A stretch of 64,000 nt of DNA from Maribacter sp. 4G9. Its GTDB lineage: Bacteria; Bacteroidota; Bacteroidia; Flavobacteriales; Flavobacteriaceae. Below the pieces are notes generated by a model. That model was not told the origin of the DNA and ran no database searches. It was given only the letters and a program-made list of their open reading frames with translations. The stretch is taken from contig NZ_MDGL01000126.1 in assembly GCF_002742265.1 (NCBI RefSeq), forward strand, positions 116,839 to 180,838, written 5' to 3'. Position 1 is the first letter of the stretch. Every line of letters starts with the position of its first letter. Positions 1 through 8,458 of the stretch are shown piece by piece. Both the position numbers and the translations under genes were made by a program.

Positions 1-92
1 TCAAGTAAATTTATGTTTTGTCCTTTTACTTCTTCTATTCCCTGTAAAATCAATGCAATTAACTCATCTGCACTAGTTTTCCTTTTCTGCAT
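1..92 (-). CDS. rsfS: Ribosome silencing factor RsfS (partial, N-terminus only)
   Basis: Reading leftward from the ATG at 92, the window shows the first 30 residues, including the stretch SADELIALILQGIEEVKGQN, which matches the N-terminal helix of the RsfS/YbeB/Iojap family. Members of this family bind ribosomal protein uL14 and block subunit joining when cells starve. The rest of the gene lies beyond the left edge of the window. It is divergent from birA, a common arrangement in flavobacteria. Identification rests on a short segment, so it is likely but not certain. Confidence 0.75.
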   Translation of the reverse strand, partial: MQKRKTSADELIALILQGIEEVKGQNINLL

Positions 93-111
93 TCAAAAGT
101 TTTAGTTTTTG

Positions 112-119
112 CAAAGTTA
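112..119 (-). promoter_or_regulatory. Putative -7 element for rsfS
   Basis: On the minus strand this reads TAACTTTG, a full match to the Bacteroidota -7 consensus TAnnTTTG, about 20 nt before the rsfS start codon. No clear TTG -33 box lies at the expected spacing, so this is a tentative call from sequence alone. Confidence 0.4.
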
Positions 120-185
120 TTGTTTTTTTGCTCTTTAAGGCTTAGTTTTTAATAATTGATTAAAGATTGGCCCAAACAAATTACT

Positions 186-917
186 ATGCAAATAATCAAA
201 CTTGATGCCACGGAGTCCACAAATACCTTTTTAAAGGATTTGTCTAGGACGGATATTGTCGATGATTATACCGTTGTATGGGCCAAGCATCAGACCAAGG
301 GGAGGGGCCAGATGGATGGTAGTTGGCAGACTGAACCAGGTAAAAACCTAACTTTCAGTGTATTAAAAAAGATATCAGGATTTCAATTGGAACAGCATTT
401 TATGCTCAATATGATTGTTTCCATAGCTGTTTTTAGAACCTTGGCAGAATTTCAAATCCCAAAGATTAAGGTAAAGTGGCCTAACGACATAATGTCAGGT
501 TCCAAGAAGATTTGTGGTATCTTGATAGAAAATTACCTGGTGGGGGCAGCATTGAAATCCTTGGTCATTGGAATTGGGTTGAACGTAAACCAGACCTCTT
601 TTCCGGGTAACCCCAAAGCTTCTTCCTTATTCAATCAAACCGGGCAGATGTATGATTTGGATTTGGTATTACAGAGGTTATTACAAAATTTAAAATTGGG
701 ATTTGCCCAATTTGAAACAGGACATTCAGAGGATGTATTTAAGGAATATCAATCCTTACTCTTCAGAAAAGGTGTGGCCAGTACGTTCCAATCTAGGGAC
801 GGAAAAATGTTCAGTGGAATCATTCAAGGTGTATCGGGCAACGGAAGATTAAGGGTTCAATTAGAGGATGACAGCCTTGCCGAGTTTGATATAAAGGAAA
901 TTACCTTACTTTACTAG
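186..917 (+). CDS. birA: Biotin--[acetyl-CoA-carboxylase] ligase, monofunctional BirA
   Basis: The 243-residue product should activate biotin with ATP and attach it to the biotin carboxyl carrier domain of acetyl-CoA carboxylase and similar enzymes in the cytoplasm. Visible family motifs are the early STNTFL segment, the biotinyl-AMP loop GRGQ (residues 39-42), KWPND (97-101), GILIE (111-115) and GIGLNVNQ (129-136), followed by a small C-terminal SH3-like domain. There is no N-terminal helix-turn-helix, so it is the non-regulatory class. I chose the ATG at 186 because homologues begin just before the LDATESTN motif; an in-frame TTG at 156 is the alternative. Its stop overlaps the end of the convergent SRPBCC gene by 4 nt. 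Confidence 0.93.
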   Translation: MQIIKLDATESTNTFLKDLSRTDIVDDYTVVWAKHQTKGRGQMDGSWQTEPGKNLTFSVLKKISGFQLEQHFMLNMIVSIAVFRTLAEFQIPKIKVKWPNDIMSGSKKICGILIENYLVGAALKSLVIGIGLNVNQTSFPGNPKASSLFNQTGQMYDLDLVLQRLLQNLKLGFAQFETGHSEDVFKEYQSLLFRKGVASTFQSRDGKMFSGIIQGVSGNGRLRVQLEDDSLAEFDIKEITLLY

Positions 918-1306
918 ATTTTCTCCAAATTGGAGGACAAGGTTTTCATGAAATTGGTGATAGGCGATTTTATCATCATTGCCATCATGGCATTGAACTC
1001 TCCTGAGAAGCTCAGCGTAACCTCACTTTTTGTCTCCTCCAACTCGTTTATATCTGCCGTAAGGGTAAATGGGAGTTTCTCACTGGCAGCGCCCAAAACA
1101 AGTTTGGAAGAAGGTATTTGATCCTTTTTTTCCAGTACTATTTCAGGCATTCCCTTTAACGAGAATAGGAACCTGTTTTCATTCAACACTTCAAACTTAT
1201 CAATATTTTCAGGCATCAATTTTTCAAAATTGGATAAGTCGTTCAAGAAATTGAAGGTATCCTCCTTACTTTTTGATACAATTGATTTTGGCGATTCTAT
1301 AAACAT
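914..1306 (-). CDS. SRPBCC (START-like) family protein
   Basis: A 130-residue protein with the layout of the polyketide-cyclase/START-like fold: an N-terminal beta strand (ESPKSIVSKSKEDTFNFLND), a central set of strands and a long C-terminal helix (SPITNFMKTLSSNLEKI). Such proteins bind small hydrophobic ligands, but the ligand cannot be predicted here. The gene starts 3 nt after the stop of pyrE on the same strand and is probably cotranscribed with it. It has no signal peptide, so it is likely cytosolic. The family call is fairly firm, the function unknown. Confidence 0.72.
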   Translation of the reverse strand: MFIESPKSIVSKSKEDTFNFLNDLSNFEKLMPENIDKFEVLNENRFLFSLKGMPEIVLEKKDQIPSSKLVLGAASEKLPFTLTADINELEETKSEVTLSFSGEFNAMMAMMIKSPITNFMKTLSSNLEKI

Positions 1307-1309
1307 ATT

Positions 1310-1951
1310 TTATTGTAACCATTTCGAAGGATCTTTCCTCCATTCCATTAATGTATTTAGTTGCTCCTCTTTGATATAGTTCGTTTCCGATGCCTGTTCG
1401 ATTAAATACTCATAATTGCTCAAGGTGTGAAGTTCCACTTTTTTTTCTTCAAAATTGAGGTTAGCCGTTTCAAAACCGTAGGTAAAAATGGCCAACATAC
1501 CTTTAATCTTGGCCTGTTGAGCCTGTAATGCCTCTACGGCGTTTAAACTGCTTTTTCCCGTACTTATCAGATCCTCAATGACCACTACCGTTTGATGCGG
1601 TTCCAAATAGCCTTCAATTTGATTTTGCCTACCATGTGACTTGGGTTCGGGCCTCACATATATGAAGGGCAGTCCAAGGGCATCGGCCACTAAAGCTCCC
1701 ATTCCTATCGCACCGGTTGCCACACCTGCAATAACATCGGGCTTGCCATATAAGGACTCAACTTGTTTGGCCATTTCTTCCTTGATATAGTTCCGTATAC
1801 TGGGGTACGAAAGTAAAATTCTATTGTCGCAATAAATAGGGGATTTCCATCCTGAGGCCCAAGTAAAAGGATTTTCGGGTTTCAATTTTATTGCATTAAT
1901 TTGCAGCAGAAGCTCAGCTGTTTTTTTAGCCGTGTTTTTGTTTAAAACCAT
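1310..1951 (-). CDS. pyrE: Orotate phosphoribosyltransferase
   Basis: Converts orotate and PRPP to orotidine 5'-monophosphate in de novo pyrimidine synthesis. The 213-residue protein shows the substrate segment FTWASGWKSPIYCDNR (residues 29-44), the flexible catalytic loop YVRPEPKSHGRQN (98-110) and the PRPP-binding motif VVVIEDLISTGKS (122-134). I place the start at the ATG at 1951, as in flavobacterial relatives beginning MVLNKNTAKKTAE; a longer frame reaches 1978 but would overlap the divergent NUDIX gene. The start codons of the two divergent genes are only 7 nt apart, so their promoters must lie inside each other's coding region or overlap completely. Confidence 0.95.
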   Translation of the reverse strand: MVLNKNTAKKTAELLLQINAIKLKPENPFTWASGWKSPIYCDNRILLSYPSIRNYIKEEMAKQVESLYGKPDVIAGVATGAIGMGALVADALGLPFIYVRPEPKSHGRQNQIEGYLEPHQTVVVIEDLISTGKSSLNAVEALQAQQAKIKGMLAIFTYGFETANLNFEEKKVELHTLSNYEYLIEQASETNYIKEEQLNTLMEWRKDPSKWLQ

Positions 1952-1958
1952 GTCGCAA

Positions 1959-2549
1959 ATGTATAAAGTTTTTGTCAATGAACTGCCTCTGATTTTAACA
2001 AATAAACTCTCCGAAACAGCTGGTGGCGAGTATTTTCTTCTGAATCAAGAATCTATCAACAGTGCCATTAAGGCATTAAAAAAGAAAAAGCTCACCGAAG
2101 CCTATATCTACCATCCCAATTCGGAAGAAATCCTAAAAAAATTTACACAGGAAATCCCCTTGGTCGTTGCCGCCGGGGGTGTGGTCACGAATCCATTGGG
2201 AAAGGTCTTGTTTATTTACAGGAACGATAAATGGGATTTGCCAAAGGGCAAGCTTGATAAAGGTGAATCCATAGAGGACTGTGCCGTTAGGGAGGTTATG
2301 GAGGAGACGGGTGTCAAAGGGATAAGGGTCGAGAATTTTCTTAGGACAACCTACCATATATTTAAGAATAACGGTATCATTACCTTAAAACAGGTACATT
2401 GGTACGCTATGAAGACCGATTATTCTGGAAAGCTCAAACCTGAGAAAAAGGAGGGAATCGTAAAGGTGAAATGGAAAGGGCCCAAAAAGATTCAAAAGGC
2501 CCTTCAAAACTCCTATGCGAACATTAAAATTTTGTTCGAGGGCGATTAG
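1959..2549 (+). CDS. NUDIX hydrolase
   Basis: The 196-residue protein has a full Nudix box at residues 97-118 (starting GKLDKGESIEDCAV and followed by REVMEETG), matching GX5EX7REUXEEXGU, which binds Mg2+ and cleaves nucleoside diphosphates linked to another moiety. An N-terminal segment of about 65 residues precedes the fold and is typical of a flavobacterial subgroup always found next to pyrE. The substrate cannot be told from sequence; the neighbour hints at nucleotide housecleaning. I chose ATG 1959 (MYKVFVNELPL); an ATG at 1950 and a GTG at 1932 are in frame, but both overlap pyrE. Confidence 0.88.
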   Translation: MYKVFVNELPLILTNKLSETAGGEYFLLNQESINSAIKALKKKKLTEAYIYHPNSEEILKKFTQEIPLVVAAGGVVTNPLGKVLFIYRNDKWDLPKGKLDKGESIEDCAVREVMEETGVKGIRVENFLRTTYHIFKNNGIITLKQVHWYAMKTDYSGKLKPEKKEGIVKVKWKGPKKIQKALQNSYANIKILFEGD

Positions 2550-2582
2550 GCCAGATTCTCTTCCCAGTAGAATCCAACGACC

Positions 2583-4337
2583 TCAATCCCTATTTTCCAA
2601 CACCCTATAAACAGGATATTGATTATGGGCTTTTTCATACAGTTCTGATCGCTTGAACAACCAGTCTAGCTGGGCGTACCAATTTTCTGAAAATTCGGTA
2701 TCATGCTGTTTTTTTGACTCAAATTCTTGCCTTAAAACCGAATCGTTTTGAAGCATTGCCAGTGCGGTATCCTCAAAAACATATGGAGAAAAGCCCTCTT
2801 TCTGTTGTAAAATGGTATCGAAAAAATTCCAGTTAAAGAAGGAATCCACTGCCGCGGGTTCCAAGGTTTCCAGTAAATATCTAATACCTTCTTGATGTGT
2901 GGGCACCAGAATATCCCCGGCCTCGAATGCAATGCTTTCCAATGCGGATGATACCTTGGTATCGTAATGGAGATAGTGCCCCTCATAAGGTCTGCTCGCC
3001 GTTTTAAAACTATCTATAGTATAGGATTCAACGTTTTTTAGGGTGTCCTTTTCAAAAGCCTTCAATTTTATACCGTTAATGGTCAAAAGGTCTATTACCT
3101 CCTTCCATTGTTTTTTTATTATGTAGGCTTCGGGAATTTTAATGGAGTCCGTTGCCTTAAAATAATCGTAATAGGTAACCTCCTTCGATATAGGTTTTTC
3201 CCGATTGAATTTTAATCGCTCGAATCCAGTTACCTCACTAAGGATTGTATCCGCCTGAAACCCTTTAAATGTAATCTTGGTAGTTTCAGTACTATCCACC
3301 TGCCAATGAATGGGATAATATTCCCTTTCTAAAAAACCAACGTTTGATCTGCTCCTCAATTCTTTTATCTTATCGCCCTGTATTTCAGAAAGGGCTATCA
3401 TTTTTTTCATCAACCCATACGTGCCCTCTACCCTTTTTTTGTAGGGTTTCAACATATGCGTTTCTACCATCATGCCCAAAGTATTCCAGAGTGTGGTATA
3501 TCCCGTGGAGTATCTTGGGTGGTCCAAAAATTGGGAAAATCCGACTTCTGGGGGTTTGTTGAAAACGTTCACATAAGGTGTAATCTCCCAATTGTCCGCA
3601 GCCAATGAATCTACCAGTGCGGGCATGAACGTTTCATGGAGATAGGGGCCCAATTCGCCACCAAGTTTATTGTGCTGAGTAAACAAATGTGTTAGGGTAT
3701 ATTGGTAATCCGCTCCATTACTTACATGGTTGTCAATAAACACGTCCGGTTTTACTAAATGAAAAATTTGAGCAAAGGTCCTGGCATTTTCGGTATCCGT
3801 CTTTATAAAATCCCTATTTAAATCATAATTAAGGGCATTTCCACGGAAACCATAGGACTCGGGTCCGTTTTGATTTGCCCTTGACGTTGAGTTTCTATTC
3901 AAAGCGCCGCCAATGTTGTATATTGGAATGGTCACCACCACCGTTTTTTTTGGAGAAGGTATTTTGCCGCTCGCCAGATCTCTAAATAAGAGCATTGTTG
4001 CGTCAACTCCATCGCTCTCACCGGGATGAATACCGTTATTAATGAACAAAACTGTTTTCTCCTTATTTATTTTGTTGAAATTGAAATCCCCATCCAAGTT
4101 ATAGGTCACCAAATGAAGTGGTCTATCACTATCCGTTTTGCCAATGGTCTGGATATTTATTTCGGGAAACTCTTTCGCCAATTTCAAATAGAAATCGATC
4201 GCCTCCTCATAGGTGGCAGTTCTGGTGCCACCCGAGGTTTCAAACGTAGTAGGGAAATCCAGTGCAACGTCTTCCGTTTTGTTCTCACAAGCGACTAAGA
4301 CCAAGATTAAAGAAAGGGATAAACAAAACTTTTTCAT
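2583..4337 (-). CDS. M14-family zinc carboxypeptidase, lipoprotein
   Basis: A 584-residue exported peptidase. The start at 4337 gives a lipoprotein signal, MKKFCLSLSLILVLVAC, with Cys17 as the lipidated residue; two upstream in-frame ATGs only lengthen the leader. The M14 zinc ligands are visible as HPGE (His104, Glu107) and a third His in the FIDNHVSNGAD segment; VETHMLK may hold the catalytic Glu. The C-terminal half, about residues 330-584, is not recognisable to me and may be a beta-sandwich accessory domain. It probably trims peptides at the cell surface. It follows the response regulator on the same strand with a 78-nt gap that contains a TACTTTTG -7-like box at 4385-4392, so it may have its own promoter. 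Confidence 0.85.
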   Translation of the reverse strand: MKKFCLSLSLILVLVACENKTEDVALDFPTTFETSGGTRTATYEEAIDFYLKLAKEFPEINIQTIGKTDSDRPLHLVTYNLDGDFNFNKINKEKTVLFINNGIHPGESDGVDATMLLFRDLASGKIPSPKKTVVVTIPIYNIGGALNRNSTSRANQNGPESYGFRGNALNYDLNRDFIKTDTENARTFAQIFHLVKPDVFIDNHVSNGADYQYTLTHLFTQHNKLGGELGPYLHETFMPALVDSLAADNWEITPYVNVFNKPPEVGFSQFLDHPRYSTGYTTLWNTLGMMVETHMLKPYKKRVEGTYGLMKKMIALSEIQGDKIKELRSRSNVGFLEREYYPIHWQVDSTETTKITFKGFQADTILSEVTGFERLKFNREKPISKEVTYYDYFKATDSIKIPEAYIIKKQWKEVIDLLTINGIKLKAFEKDTLKNVESYTIDSFKTASRPYEGHYLHYDTKVSSALESIAFEAGDILVPTHQEGIRYLLETLEPAAVDSFFNWNFFDTILQQKEGFSPYVFEDTALAMLQNDSVLRQEFESKKQHDTEFSENWYAQLDWLFKRSELYEKAHNQYPVYRVLENRD

Positions 4338-4415
4338 GACAACAAACTTCATCGGATAATAATACAATTATGATGTGCTCATTGCAAAAGTAGCCAAAAA
4401 CACCAAACACCCTAT

Positions 4416-4820
4416 TTAGGCAACCTTGGTTATTTCTGCGATATCCTGTTTGTTGATAGGTTTATTATTGAATGTTATCAAATGGTGTGTCTTATTTTTA
4501 TAAAACTCCCACTTTTTTTTATCGAAAGGATCTATGGACGAGGTTACTATATTAATTCGAATCCTCTTTTTTATGGGTAGTTTAAGGAACTCCTCCAAAA
4601 ACTGCCACCCGTCCATTATGGGCATATTGATATCCAAGAAAAGTACTTGGGGTATGTCTTCATTGTCCAGAAACTTTTTGTTAAGGGCCTCATAAGCTAT
4701 CTTACCATTTTTATAGGCCTCAATACACTCACACTCCACTACTTGGTTCAGCATTTTCCGTATACCAAAAACGGTTATTGGATCATCATCTACTATCCCG
4801 ATACATCTAATTTTCCTCAT
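4416..4820 (-). CDS. Response regulator, stand-alone receiver domain
   Basis: A 134-residue CheY-like receiver with no output domain. The acidic pocket is Asp11-Asp13 (IVDDDP), the phosphoacceptor is Asp63 in FLDINMPIMDGW, the switch Thr/Ser is in IVTSS (92-95) and the conserved Lys is in KPI (Lys120). It overlaps the 3' end of the preceding kinase gene by 14 nt, so the pair is translationally coupled and very likely cognate. With no output domain it should act through protein-protein contacts or phosphotransfer. The target is unknown. Confidence 0.9.
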   Translation of the reverse strand: MRKIRCIGIVDDDPITVFGIRKMLNQVVECECIEAYKNGKIAYEALNKKFLDNEDIPQVLFLDINMPIMDGWQFLEEFLKLPIKKRIRINIVTSSIDPFDKKKWEFYKNKTHHLITFNNKPINKQDIAEITKVA

Positions 4821-6657
4821 TAAAAAAAATCTTAAAAGTGGTACCTACTCCAACTTTACTTTCAACTTCAACTTTACCACCCATGGCCTCAATTTGATTT
4901 TTTGTGATGTAAAGGCCCATTCCCCGGGCATTTTCGTGGGAATGAAAGGTTTTGTACATACCAAAAAGCTTATTGCCGTATTTCTTTAAATCGATTCCCA
5001 AGCCGTTATCCTCAATTATCAAAACACTTTGATTTTCTTTTTGTAATAGATCAAGAGAGATCTTGGGTTGTCTATTTGGATGTTTATATTTTATTCCATT
5101 TGTAATAAAGTTTATCAAAATACTATCAAGGTACTGTGGTATGACCTTTAAAGTCCGGTCTTCAAAAATGTTATTTATAATGTGGGCATTATTTTCGGTG
5201 ATAAACTCTTCCAAATTTTGAGCTACGTTATTTACCTTGTCATGTAGATTGATTACTTTTTTTTCCAAATTGACGTTCGTATTGATAGCGAGGACTTCAT
5301 TGAGATTTTCTATGGTTTCCAATAGACTTCCTGAAGCACAGTTGAGCATCCCCAGTAATTTGGTCTTCTCCTCTTCGTCCTCCTCGTGCTGTAAAAAGTC
5401 CAATAACATAGAAAAATTCGCGGTGTGGGAACGAAGGTTATGTGAGACTATATGGGCAAAATTAATGAGCTTCTTATTTTGTAGGGAAGTAACATCAATC
5501 AGGTTTCGTAACTCTTTCTCCTTTTGTTTTATGTTGGTGATATCCACACTGATACCTATGAGGCCGTTGGCTTTCCCCCTTTCGTCGAGCAAAGGAATTT
5601 TTGAAGTAAGAACGGTTGTTTCCACTCCCTTTTTATTTAAGCTGACTACCTCTTCTCCCAATATTGGTTCTAAACTGGACATTACCTTTATATCCTGCTC
5701 GGTGAACTTTTTGGCGGTCTCATAATCATAAATGTCAAAATTGTCCTTACCTAGAAGTTCTGATTCATTTTTAGAGCCCAAATAAAGGCACTCGGCCTTA
5801 TTGACCAATACTTTTTTAGAATTGGTATCCTTTACATAGACATTCAAAGGCAGGTTATCTATCAAAGTCCTTAAAAGCTTTTCACTCTTTTTTATTTCGA
5901 TGTTGGCAAGAACTTGTTCATCTATGTCCTGAAATGTTCCTGTAAAACCAATAAGATTCCTCTTCTCGTAAATAGGTTTGCCGGCCGCCAGGATCCACTT
6001 TTCTTTTCCCGATGCCGTAATGATCTGTAGTTTTAAACTCCAAGGTGTTCCTTTTTCCTGTGCCTCGAAAATCGCCATGGAAATGGCATTTCTGCTATAT
6101 CCTTCCTTATAAAATTGAATGCTGGTGTCCAATTTGGGCACATAGTCTTGATTTACTTCATGTATGGCCTTGGTAATTTCGCACCATTCCACAGTATCAT
6201 TTATAATATTATATTCCCATCTGCCAGTTTTGGAAATCTCTGATTGTTGCTTTAACTGTAGTTTGATTTTTTCAAGCTCCAGTTCATTTTCTATTGCTTC
6301 GGTTACATCTATGATTTGAATGATTGCCCCAACTATATTCTCAGCTTCATCGTACCAACAGTTATTGGACCATTCGTACCACTTTTCTTTTTGAAAGGTA
6401 TCCCTGAATTTCTGCACACCCATGGGGTTGGATTTTCCGTTAAAGCATTCTTTCAGAACTGTTTGCCATTTTATACTTAGATCCGGGAATATTTCAAATA
6501 GGTTTCGTCCAAATATTGCGTTACTATTCTCGCCAAACGTAAACAACCATTTGTCCGAAGCATGGATAATTCTAAATTCACAATCAATAAAAACAGTTAG
6601 TGTGGGTAACTGCTTTATTAAATATGAAGTGGATCTAATTTGAGGGCCTAGCAACAT
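4807..6657 (-). CDS. Soluble PAS-domain sensor histidine kinase
   Basis: A 616-residue kinase with no visible membrane segment or signal peptide, so probably cytoplasmic. Three PAS/PAC units can be read: about residues 10-120 (ending IIQIIDVTEA), 140-250 (GFTGTFQDIDEQ) and 262-378 (GLIGISVDITN). These are followed by a HisKA-like helix with His406 in FAHIVSHNLRSH, an N-box around FITNGIKYKH (517-526), a G1 box EDNGLGID (549-556) and a G2 box GMGLYI (579-584). It is coupled by a 14-nt overlap to the receiver gene downstream. The ligand sensed by the PAS domains is unknown. A TATATTTG -7 box sits 18 nt upstream of the start. Confidence 0.92.
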   Translation of the reverse strand: MLLGPQIRSTSYLIKQLPTLTVFIDCEFRIIHASDKWLFTFGENSNAIFGRNLFEIFPDLSIKWQTVLKECFNGKSNPMGVQKFRDTFQKEKWYEWSNNCWYDEAENIVGAIIQIIDVTEAIENELELEKIKLQLKQQSEISKTGRWEYNIINDTVEWCEITKAIHEVNQDYVPKLDTSIQFYKEGYSRNAISMAIFEAQEKGTPWSLKLQIITASGKEKWILAAGKPIYEKRNLIGFTGTFQDIDEQVLANIEIKKSEKLLRTLIDNLPLNVYVKDTNSKKVLVNKAECLYLGSKNESELLGKDNFDIYDYETAKKFTEQDIKVMSSLEPILGEEVVSLNKKGVETTVLTSKIPLLDERGKANGLIGISVDITNIKQKEKELRNLIDVTSLQNKKLINFAHIVSHNLRSHTANFSMLLDFLQHEEDEEEKTKLLGMLNCASGSLLETIENLNEVLAINTNVNLEKKVINLHDKVNNVAQNLEEFITENNAHIINNIFEDRTLKVIPQYLDSILINFITNGIKYKHPNRQPKISLDLLQKENQSVLIIEDNGLGIDLKKYGNKLFGMYKTFHSHENARGMGLYITKNQIEAMGGKVEVESKVGVGTTFKIFFNEEN

Positions 6658-6674
6658 ATATACGTAATTTCTTA

Positions 6675-6682
6675 CAAATATA
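6675..6682 (-). promoter_or_regulatory. Putative -7 element for the histidine kinase operon
   Basis: Minus-strand TATATTTG is a full match to TAnnTTTG and lies 18 nt before the kinase start codon. No good -33 box is present. A TTCACAACAA sequence lies upstream (its CACAACAA core is at 6710-6717 on the minus strand), 27 nt from this element; compare the surface-protein promoters at 56140 and 60115. Confidence 0.45.
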
Positions 6683-6831
6683 TCAGAGGACTACAATTTA
6701 AGATAAACTTTGTTGTGAACCATCAAATATTTGTGGTATTTAATTAAATGGGAATCGTAAATCCAACAAATTCGCCGTGTAAGAAAATAAGAATCGTTAT
6801 TGAATGGATTTGATTTTAATCAAGAATAAAA

Positions 6832-7290
6832 TTAGTGCGAGACTCTTACAGATTCTGGTACCAGCCCTGTATAATCCCCACCGTTTCTAATGACGTCCCT
6901 CACAATGGAAGAACTGATGTAAGACTTTCCTGAGGATGTTAGCAGAAAAACGGTTTCTATTTCAGAAAGTTTACGATTGGTATGGGCAATGGCCTTTTCA
7001 AATTCAAAATCCGCCGGGTTCCTTAGACCTCTTAAAATATAATTGGCGTTTACTTTCTTGCAAAAATCCACCGTTAGTCCTTCATAGGTAAGGACCTTAA
7101 TTTTAGGTTCGTTGGTGAAGGCCTTTTTGATGAACGACATTCGTTCGTCTAGTGTAAACATATATTTTTTTTCGGCGTTTTTCCCAATGGCTATAATAAG
7201 TTCATCGAATAGGGTAATACCACGCATGATAATGTCATGATGACCTAGGGTAAGGGGATCAAATGATCCCGGGAAGATGGCTCGCCTCAT
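6832..7290 (-). CDS. coaD: Phosphopantetheine adenylyltransferase
   Basis: Transfers AMP from ATP to 4'-phosphopantetheine, the penultimate step of coenzyme A synthesis. The 152-residue length is normal for the bacterial family. Motifs are the nucleotidyl-transferase TLGH (residues 14-17) within GSFDPLTLGHHDII, the RGLRN-AD-FE substrate segment (88-98) and ISSSIVRD near the C-terminus (125-132). It starts 36 nt after the ddl stop on the same strand, so the two are probably cotranscribed. Confidence 0.96.
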   Translation of the reverse strand: MRRAIFPGSFDPLTLGHHDIIMRGITLFDELIIAIGKNAEKKYMFTLDERMSFIKKAFTNEPKIKVLTYEGLTVDFCKKVNANYILRGLRNPADFEFEKAIAHTNRKLSEIETVFLLTSSGKSYISSSIVRDVIRNGGDYTGLVPESVRVSH

Positions 7291-7326
7291 ATAAGCAATT
7301 ATTGATACCCTTTAAAAATACTCATT

Positions 7327-8301
7327 TTAAGTCAGAACTTCGTGTATGGCATTTTCAAAAAGGGATCCAAGACTTATACCTGCCTGCTGAGCCTGTTTTG
7401 GTAATATACTTTCTTTGGTCAATCCTGGGGTCGTATTTACTTCCAATAGGTAGGGCTCATCGCCAACGAAGATAAATTCGCTTCTGGTGAAACCCTTCAT
7501 CTTTAAGACCTCATAAATTTTCTTGGCCAAAGCGCTTACATTTTCTTCTTGTCTTTTTGAAATTCTTGCAGGGGTAATTTCTTGCGACTTTCCTTCATAT
7601 TTTGCTTCATAATCAAAAAAATCATTTTCGGAAACAATTTCCGTAATGGGTAGAACCTTGGTTTTCCCATTATAGGTTATCACACCAACGGATACCTCTA
7701 TACCATCCAAGAAACCTTCAATGATTATCTCATCATCTTCCTTATAAGCCAATTCGATGGCTGTTTTAAGCTCTTCCCTTTGGTATACTTTAGAAATACC
7801 ATAGCTGCTTCCAGATTTATTGGCCTTTACTAAACAGGGGAGTTTAACTTTTTCTATAATTTCCGCCTCATTGACTTCATCTCCCTTGTTTAAGTAAAAC
7901 GAAGTTGCCGTTTTAATCCCGTAAGGTTTTAAAACACTCAACAAATCCCTTTTATTAAATGTTAGTGCTGCTTGATAAAAATCGCACGAAGTCTGGGGAA
8001 TCTTCAATAGTTCAAAATAGGCCTGTAATAATCCATTTTCTCCAGGAGATCCATGAATGGCGTTGAAAACACAATCAAAGTTGATTTTCTTACCCTTGAT
8101 TTCTATGGAAAAATCATGTCTGTTTACAGGGGTCTCATTTTCGTTCCCATCTACAAACACCCACTTTGTCTTGGAAATATGAATTGGAAAACAGTTGAAC
8201 TTTTCCTTGTCCAAATAATCGAAGACTACCTTACCGCTTTTCAAGGAAATATTGTACTCGTTGGAAAAGCCCCCCATTATGATCGCTATATTTTTCTTCA
8301 T
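7327..8301 (-). CDS. ddl: D-alanine--D-alanine ligase
   Basis: Makes the D-Ala-D-Ala dipeptide for peptidoglycan with ATP. The 324-residue protein has the N-terminal MGGFSNEYNISLKSG segment (substrate loop with the catalytic Glu), the ATP-grasp core with KANKSGSSYGISK and EGFLDGIEVSVGV, and the C-terminal metal/phosphate motif EVNTTPGLTKES. It lies divergent from the PASTA/rluD pair, with 157 nt between them, and upstream of coaD. This ddl-PASTA-rluD cluster is usual in flavobacteria. Confidence 0.96.
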   Translation of the reverse strand: MKKNIAIIMGGFSNEYNISLKSGKVVFDYLDKEKFNCFPIHISKTKWVFVDGNENETPVNRHDFSIEIKGKKINFDCVFNAIHGSPGENGLLQAYFELLKIPQTSCDFYQAALTFNKRDLLSVLKPYGIKTATSFYLNKGDEVNEAEIIEKVKLPCLVKANKSGSSYGISKVYQREELKTAIELAYKEDDEIIIEGFLDGIEVSVGVITYNGKTKVLPITEIVSENDFFDYEAKYEGKSQEITPARISKRQEENVSALAKKIYEVLKMKGFTRSEFIFVGDEPYLLEVNTTPGLTKESILPKQAQQAGISLGSLFENAIHEVLT

Positions 8302-8414
8302 GAATTAAACTAGAGGTTTATAACACAAAGATGGATTATTCCCGTTAAAGAAAAAAGAGGAGAATTTTCGATCGAAGATTTAAATCCCTTTTGACCAATT
8401 ATTAAACCGGCTTT

Positions 8415-8440
8415 TTGTAAAATGGCATTTACTATATTTG
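8415..8440 (+). promoter_or_regulatory. Putative promoter of the PASTA-rluD operon
   Basis: TATATTTG at 8433-8440 is a full TAnnTTTG -7 match, 18 nt before the ATG at 8459. A TTG at 8415-8417 precedes it with 15 nt of spacing, shorter than the usual 17-21, so only the -7 element is convincing. Confidence 0.45.
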
Positions 8441-8458
8441 TACCAATCAAAGATTTAG

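Noticed and set aside
5237..5725. Plus-strand 162-codon frame inside the histidine kinase
   Set aside because: It is an antisense shadow with low-complexity Ser/Phe composition and no start signal; the kinase frame shows all catalytic boxes.
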